A stretch of 6,345 bases of DNA from an uncultured Prosthecobacter sp. GTDB lineage: Bacteria > Verrucomicrobiota > Verrucomicrobiia > Verrucomicrobiales > Verrucomicrobiaceae. Below, one piece after another: positions 1-3,966 of this stretch (its first letter is position 1; each line of letters opens with the position of its first letter). Location of the stretch: NCBI GenBank assembly GCA_937941745.1, contig CALDGV010000211.1:1-6345 (forward strand). Reading direction: 5' to 3'. The translations under genes were made by a program, and so were the position numbers. Under the pieces are notes generated by a model. That model was not told the origin of the DNA, ran no database searches, and saw only the letters and a program-made list of their open reading frames with translations.

Positions 1-1875
1 AACGGCCAGGGTTCGCCCTTCATCCGGGGTTTCACCGGGTTCCGCAACCTGGCCTTGATTGATGGCATCCGCTTCAACAACAGCATCTTCCGCGAAGGGC
101 CGAACCAATACTGGAACACGATTGATTCCCTCGCCATCGACCACATCGAACTGGTGCCAGGTCAGGGCAGCGTGCTGTATGGCAGCGATGCCATTGGTGG
201 CACGCTGAACCTTTTCACCAAAGGCAGCGGCTTTCAGGCCGAGCAGCCGGGCTTCTTCTTCCATGGCCTCAGCTCCTGGCGCGGCTCCACGGCGGAGGAG
301 AGCAACGTGCTTCGTCAGGAAGTCCGCTTTGGTGAAGGTGGACGCTGGGGGCTCCACCTGGGTGCCAGCCTGAAGTCCTTCGGGGATGTGCATGCTGCGG
401 GCATTGGCGACCAGCCGAGCACCGGCTATGACGAGTGGGCCTATGATGCCCGGCTCGATGTCGCCCTGAGTGATCAGTGGACCCTTACGGCGGTGCATCA
501 GCAGCTTCGCCAGAACGATGTCTGGCGCACTCATGCCACAGTGCGGGGCATTTCCTGGGAGGGCACCACCATCGGAACCGACCTCAAACGCGCCTACGAC
601 CAGAACCGCACGCTCTCCTACCTCCGCCTTGCCGGGGAGGACCTCGGTTCGGGGGTGGATGCCGCCAGCCTCACGATCTCCTACCAGACCATGGATGAGG
701 TGGAGCACCGCATCCGCCGGGTGGCGGACAACCGCCAGAACTACTCCCAGACGGAGTTGAGCACGCTCGGCATCGACCTCCAGCTGCAGAGCGAAACGCC
801 GGTCGGCCGCCTGACCTATGGCGTGGACTACTACCGCGACTGGACGAACACGGGCAGCCAGCGCTACCGCCTGAACGGCACCTTCAACCGCCATGAAATC
901 CAAGGTCCCGTGGGCGATGACGCCACCTACGACCTGCTCGGTGCCTACCTGCTGGATGAAATCCACCTTGGCGACCGCGTGCACCTTTTCCTGGGCGGCC
1001 GCTACACCTACGCCGCTGCGGATGTGGGCCGCTACGACAACAGCAGCACCGCCAGGCGCTATGACAGCCTGAGCGATTCCTGGCAGAACTTTTCCGCCAG
1101 CGGCCGCCTCATGATCGACCTGGATGACAAAGACCGCTTCCGTGTCTTTGCGGGTGTCTCCCAGGGCTTCCGCTCTCCCAACCTTTCCGACCTTTCCCGC
1201 CTCGACATCGCTCGCACCGGAGAACTGGAACTGCCCTCACCGGGCCTGGAGCCTGAGGAGTACATCAACTATGAAATTGGTCTGAAGGCGGATACGGAGC
1301 ACTTCAGCGGCAGCCTGAGCTACTTCTACACCCACATCAATGAGATGATCATCCGCCGCGCCACCGGCCAGGTCATCGGCGGCAATCGTGTGGTGGAGAA
1401 GAAGAACGGCGGGGATGGCTACATCCATGGTGTGGAGCTTTCTGGTGACTACCGCTTCGATTCCAACTGGTCCGTTTTCGGCCATGTGACCTGGACGGAG
1501 GGTCAGCTGGACCAGTTTGTCGGCAACACCAGCACTCTCCGCGCAGAGCCTGCTTCCCGTGTGGTGCCGCTGATGTGGCGTGGCGGCGTTCGCTGGCGCA
1601 GCACCAATGAGCGCTGGTGGACGGAGCTGGTGGCCCTGGGCCAGTCCGACATGGACCGTCTGAATGTCAATGACCGCCGTGACACGGACCGCATCCCCTC
1701 GAACGGCAATCCAGGCTTTGTCTGGCTGGCGTTGCGCGGCGGCTGCCAGATCACAGAGAACCTCGGCCTGACTCTGGCCTTGGAGAACCTGCTCGATGAC
1801 GAAATCCGCCATGCCGGCTCCGGTTCGAACGAAGCCGGCTTCGGCGCCGTGCTCGGCGCCACGGTGAAGTGGTGA
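1..1875 (+). CDS. TonB-dependent outer-membrane receptor, 5'-truncated by the window edge
   Basis: The frame is open from base 1 to a TGA at 1873-1875, giving 624 visible residues (numbered here from base 1). The real start, signal peptide, TonB box and first part of the plug lie upstream. A TTG at 55-57 is internal to the plug and is not a start. Visible parts: the end of the plug domain (about 1-77), with 'FIRGF' at 7-11, 'LIDGIRFNN' just after it, and the classic plug end from 46 to 74 ('IDHIELV', 'SVLYGSDAIGG'). The rest is a beta-barrel rich in alternating aromatic strands. It includes 'GFRSPNLSDL' at 389-398, 'EPEEYINYEIGLK' at 417-429 and a last-strand region 'LENLLDDEIRHAGSG' (594-608). 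The protein ends in Trp624, the terminal aromatic expected of BAM-inserted barrels. Such receptors import siderophores, heme, cobalamin or glycans using TonB-ExbBD energy. The ligand cannot be read from this sequence: FRAP-like and NPNL-like boxes are present, but no His lies between them, which weakens a heme assignment. The family call is firm; the substrate is unknown. Confidence -1.
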   Translation, partial: NGQGSPFIRGFTGFRNLALIDGIRFNNSIFREGPNQYWNTIDSLAIDHIELVPGQGSVLYGSDAIGGTLNLFTKGSGFQAEQPGFFFHGLSSWRGSTAEESNVLRQEVRFGEGGRWGLHLGASLKSFGDVHAAGIGDQPSTGYDEWAYDARLDVALSDQWTLTAVHQQLRQNDVWRTHATVRGISWEGTTIGTDLKRAYDQNRTLSYLRLAGEDLGSGVDAASLTISYQTMDEVEHRIRRVADNRQNYSQTELSTLGIDLQLQSETPVGRLTYGVDYYRDWTNTGSQRYRLNGTFNRHEIQGPVGDDATYDLLGAYLLDEIHLGDRVHLFLGGRYTYAAADVGRYDNSSTARRYDSLSDSWQNFSASGRLMIDLDDKDRFRVFAGVSQGFRSPNLSDLSRLDIARTGELELPSPGLEPEEYINYEIGLKADTEHFSGSLSYFYTHINEMIIRRATGQVIGGNRVVEKKNGGDGYIHGVELSGDYRFDSNWSVFGHVTWTEGQLDQFVGNTSTLRAEPASRVVPLMWRGGVRWRSTNERWWTELVALGQSDMDRLNVNDRRDTDRIPSNGNPGFVWLALRGGCQITENLGLTLALENLLDDEIRHAGSGSNEAGFGAVLGATVKW

Positions 1876-1924
1876 AGCGCTGCCCCTTGCTTGGGCGTAT
1901 GGTTCACAGTATCCAGCGCCAGCC
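1876..1924. other. Short intergenic spacer between receptor and glycosyltransferase
   Basis: This 49-nt gap separates two genes on the same strand. It holds an inverted repeat, GCGCTG (1877-1882) with CAGCGC (1914-1919), and inside it a smaller GCCC/GGGC stem (1882-1885 with 1893-1896). No T-run follows either stem, so it does not look like an intrinsic terminator, and read-through from receptor to glycosyltransferase is possible. A TTGCTT (1887-1892) followed after 17 nt by TATCCA (1910-1915) could be a poor promoter, but it would place the transcript start almost on the ATG. No Shine-Dalgarno sequence precedes the ATG at 1925. Confidence -1.
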
Positions 1925-3214
1925 ATGCGTATTCTTCACCTCACCCCCGGCACGGGCAGCTTCTACTGCGGAAGCTGTCTGAGGGACCACGCCCTGATTC
2001 GAGCCCTTCGGGCCCGCGGGCACGATGCCATCATGGCGCCGCTTTATCTGCCGCTGGTGACGGATCGTGAGACAAGCAATCCCGAGCTGCCCATTCAGGT
2101 CGGCGGCGTCTCCCTCTACCTGCAGGAAAAGATGCCCTGGCTGCGCTTCGTCCCGCGTTTTCTGCTGAGCTGGCTGAATGCGCCCGGCGTGCTCCGTTTC
2201 GCCTCCCGGTTTATTGGCATGACCAGTCCGCGTGACCTGGGCCGCATGACGCTGGGAGCACTGCAGGGTGAAGAAGGCAACCAATGGCCCGAATGGCGGC
2301 GGGCGCTCGATTGGATCAAGACGGAGGTGAAGCCGGACGTCATCTCTCTCTCCAATGGCCTTTTGCTCGGTCTGTGCCCGGTCATCGAACGCGATCTGGG
2401 CATCCCGGTCGTGGTTTCGCTCCAGGGCGAGGATGCTTTCCTCGATACCCTGGTGGAGCCCTACTGTGAGCAGAGCTGGACGGCCATGCGGGCGAATGCG
2501 CGCCATGTCACTCAGTTCATCGCCGCGAGCGACTACTACGGCGGAACGATGAGCCAGCGCCTGGATGTGCCCAGGGAGAAGGTCTCCGTGATCTTCAATG
2601 GCCTGGATGTCACCTCCTTCGCTGCTGCCAAACCCGATCCCAACTGGCCCACCATCGGCTTCTTTGCCCGCATGATTCATGGCAAGGGCCTCACCACCCT
2701 GGTGGATGCCTTCATCGAACTTGCCCGGCGCGGCACCGTGCCCCGGGTAAAGCTCAAACTTGGCGGCTCCACCACGCCTGCTGACGAAAAATACCTCGCC
2801 GGACTGCGCCGCAAGCTGGCGGAAGCGGGCCTGGCGGAGCGTGTGGAGTGGCATCCCAACCTCAGTTTCAGCGACAAGATCAAATTCTTCCGCGATCTGA
2901 CGGTCTTCTCCGTGCCAGCGACCTACGGTGAGGCTTTTGGGCTCTACGTCATCGAGGCCATTGCCAGTGGCGTTCCAGTGGTTCAGCCGAATCATGCGGC
3001 CTTTCCCGAGCTGATTCAGGCCACTGGCGGCGGAGTGCTGTGTGAGCCGGACGATGTGAAGGCCCTCGCCGATGCCCTTGAAGGTCTTCTGCAAGACGGA
3101 CAGCTTCGGGAGAAGCTCATCACCACGGGCATGGCCCGTGTCCGCAGCGAGTTCACGGCGGTCCGCATGGCGGAAAAGTTCGAACAGGTGCTCCTGGCGG
3201 CTCGCCAGCATTGA
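1925..3214 (+). CDS. Glycosyltransferase, GT4-like (GT-B fold), with N-terminal CGSC motif
   Basis: This is a complete 429-residue protein, a normal length for a single-domain GT-B enzyme. GT4 retaining enzymes transfer a sugar from a nucleotide-sugar donor to a glycan or lipid acceptor, usually in the cytoplasm or at the inner membrane. The N-terminal acceptor-side domain (about 1-230) starts 'MRILHLTPGTG' and carries 'FYCGSCLRD' (13-21, Cys15 and Cys18) where many GT4 enzymes have a Gly-rich loop. The C-terminal donor domain (about 240-425) has 'GFFARMIHGKG' (245-255), with Arg249 and Lys254 in the usual phosphate-binding positions. The EX7E-type signature is Glu336 and Glu344 in 'YGEAFGLYVIEAIASG' (334-349). 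The start is supported because the first beta strand begins at Met1; no ribosome-binding site is visible. There is no signal peptide or clear membrane span. It lies 49 nt after the receptor and converges on the acetyltransferase, which would fit glycan assembly. Donor and acceptor are unknown. The GT4 call is strong; a role in exopolysaccharide or surface glycan is inference. Confidence -1.
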   Translation: MRILHLTPGTGSFYCGSCLRDHALIRALRARGHDAIMAPLYLPLVTDRETSNPELPIQVGGVSLYLQEKMPWLRFVPRFLLSWLNAPGVLRFASRFIGMTSPRDLGRMTLGALQGEEGNQWPEWRRALDWIKTEVKPDVISLSNGLLLGLCPVIERDLGIPVVVSLQGEDAFLDTLVEPYCEQSWTAMRANARHVTQFIAASDYYGGTMSQRLDVPREKVSVIFNGLDVTSFAAAKPDPNWPTIGFFARMIHGKGLTTLVDAFIELARRGTVPRVKLKLGGSTTPADEKYLAGLRRKLAEAGLAERVEWHPNLSFSDKIKFFRDLTVFSVPATYGEAFGLYVIEAIASGVPVVQPNHAAFPELIQATGGGVLCEPDDVKALADALEGLLQDGQLREKLITTGMARVRSEFTAVRMAEKFEQVLLAARQH

Positions 3215-3229
3215 GGCTGGGTTTCAGCC
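3215..3229. terminator. Weak hairpin between convergent genes (possible bidirectional terminator)
   Basis: GGCTG (3215-3219) and CAGCC (3225-3229) can pair around a 5-nt loop. This starts right after the glycosyltransferase stop and overlaps the acetyltransferase stop (3224-3226). A competing stem, CCTGGC (3193-3198) with GCCAGG (3227-3232), is also possible. Neither strand has a U-tract after the stem, so intrinsic termination is doubtful. The call rests mainly on the position between two converging genes. Confidence -1.
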
Positions 3230-3778
3230 AGGGAAATAGGGGCTCTGCTTCACCACCCTGGCGGGCACGCCCGCCACCACCATGCCTGGTTCAGTGATGG
3301 AGCGGTTGACCACCGCGTTGGCACCGATGTGCGTCCAGTCGGCCACGGTCACCGCGCCGAAAATCTTCGCGCCGGGCTCGATCCGCACGTTGTCACCGAT
3401 CACGGGCACCGCTTCCTCCGTCAGCCCGATGCCGATGACCACGCCGATGTTGATCCGCACATTCTGACCGATCCGGGCGTTTTGATGGATGAGGATGTCC
3501 CCCTCGTGGATGAGGGCCAGCCCTGGTCCGCAGGTGTTCAGCGGGATGTTGAAGCCCAGCAGCAGCCGGGCCCGCTTCATTTGCAATTTGGCCCACATCC
3601 TCCGCAGCCAGCACAGAGGGCCGCTGCAGCAGTTGGTCAGGTATTCCAGCCGGCGCAGCAGCCGCTGGAACCACCAGATGGGATCCTGGAGCAGGAACAG
3701 CGGCGCCGACCCTTCACGCCCGAGTGCGAGGCGGTCGGCCTCCAGGTAGGCGAGGTAGTCGGCGTGGGATCGAATCAT
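3224..3778 (-). CDS. Left-handed beta-helix (hexapeptide repeat) O-acetyltransferase, serine-acetyltransferase-like, exopolysaccharide type
   Basis: This complete 184-residue protein is read on the minus strand. The N-terminal part (1-70) is helical ('IRSHADYLAYLEADRLALG', then 'DPIWWFQRLLRRLEYL'). From about 76 it becomes a left-handed beta-helix with hexapeptide-type repeats: 'GPGLALIHEGDILIH' (84-98), 'ARIGQNVRINIGVVIG' (101-116), 'VIGDNVRIEPGAKIFG' (126-141) and 'HIGANAVVNRSI' (150-161). It ends in the typical 'VVAGVPARVV' (167-176). His91 sits where the catalytic His of CysE falls (His158 in E. coli CysE). The CysE segment around its second active-site His (His193) appears replaced by 'EEAVPVIGDN', and the CysE Asp143 position appears to be Asn77 or a neighbour. 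This pattern fits the acetyl-CoA-dependent transferases of capsule and exopolysaccharide clusters better than cysteine biosynthesis. The ATG at 3778 is the first in frame, because an in-frame TGA lies just upstream. It would probably acetylate a cytoplasmic sugar or glycan precursor, perhaps with the convergent glycosyltransferase. Family is confident; substrate is inferred. Confidence -1.
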   Translation of the reverse strand: MIRSHADYLAYLEADRLALGREGSAPLFLLQDPIWWFQRLLRRLEYLTNCCSGPLCWLRRMWAKLQMKRARLLLGFNIPLNTCGPGLALIHEGDILIHQNARIGQNVRINIGVVIGIGLTEEAVPVIGDNVRIEPGAKIFGAVTVADWTHIGANAVVNRSITEPGMVVAGVPARVVKQSPYFPG

Positions 3779-3791
3779 GAATGCAAGGTAC

Positions 3792-3832
3792 GATCATAGC
3801 CTGTCTGAAAACCGTCAAGGCAGGTATGCATC
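3792..3832. repeat. Imperfect inverted repeat, possible operator
   Basis: GATCATAGCCTG (3792-3803) and CAGGTATGCATC (3821-3832) are reverse complements at 11 bases, with one unpaired base in each arm (G3799 and C3829), around a 17-nt centre. The repeat covers both candidate promoter hexamers of the acetyltransferase, so it could be a repressor site. A chance repeat is also possible; no regulator gene lies in the window. Confidence -1.
3793..3818 (-). promoter_or_regulatory. Candidate sigma-70-like promoter for the acetyltransferase
   Basis: On the minus strand TTGACG (3818-3813) is followed by TATGAT (3798-3793). Each hexamer matches the sigma-70 consensus at five of six positions. The spacer is only 14 nt, well short of the usual 16-18, so it may not be functional as drawn. 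If used, transcription would start about 8 nt before the ATG, giving a nearly leaderless mRNA. That would be consistent with the lack of a Shine-Dalgarno sequence. Confidence -1.
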
Positions 3833-3911
3833 CGAGATGGTAGCGGCTGCCACGACAGGGGTTGAGGTGTTGGGCGATCTTTTGCCACCCAGACAGATCG
3901 AGACGGACGTT

Positions 3912-3924
3912 TACCTTGCTTTCA
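3912..3924 (+). repeat. 13-mer shared by both divergent upstream regions (plus copy)
   Basis: TACCTTGCTTTCA here matches TACCTTGCATTCA, read on the minus strand at 3790-3778, at 12 of 13 positions. Each copy points toward its own gene. The plus copy ends 42 nt before the ATG at 3967; the minus copy runs into the A of the acetyltransferase ATG. The different distances argue against a shared core-promoter role for both, so this may be a regulator half-site or coincidence. Confidence -1.
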
Positions 3925-3944
3925 GCCTCCCTCTCTGGTGCAAT
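3916..3944 (+). promoter_or_regulatory. Weak candidate promoter for the secreted propeller protein
   Basis: TTGCTT (3916-3921) and TGCAAT (3939-3944) are separated by 17 nt and match the sigma-70 consensus at three and four of six positions. A start near 3951 would leave a leader of about 16 nt. The spacing is good but the hexamers are poor, so this is only the best candidate I can see in front of the gene. Confidence -1.
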
Positions 3945-3966
3945 CAAGGCCCCCAATGCGTTCGTC

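Larger units (their letters stand above)
3779..3966. other. Divergent intergenic regulatory region
   Basis: This 188-nt non-coding gap lies between the divergent starts of the acetyltransferase (minus) and the secreted propeller protein (plus). Short frames cross it on both strands, but none looks like a protein. It holds candidate promoters for both genes, an imperfect inverted repeat (3792-3832) and a near-identical 13-mer in front of each gene (3778-3790 on minus, 3912-3924 on plus), all described separately. No tRNA, riboswitch or terminator is recognisable. Confidence -1.

Noticed and set aside
55..57. TTG as the start of a complete receptor gene
   Set aside because: The frame is open upstream to base 1 and already encodes conserved plug residues ('FIRGF'), so the gene is truncated by the window, not started here.
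1877..1919. GCGCTG/CAGCGC inverted repeat as an intrinsic terminator of the receptor gene
   Set aside because: The loop is 31 nt and no T-run follows. It is noted in the spacer entry but not called a terminator.
1237..1926. 229-codon minus-strand open frame over the receptor barrel
   Set aside because: It is antisense to conserved receptor motifs, and its product has no domain character.
1904..3211. 435-codon open frame on the minus strand, antisense to the whole glycosyltransferase
   Set aside because: Its product resembles no family I know, while the plus strand has clear GT4 motifs. Long antisense frames are common opposite GC-rich genes with strong third-position bias.
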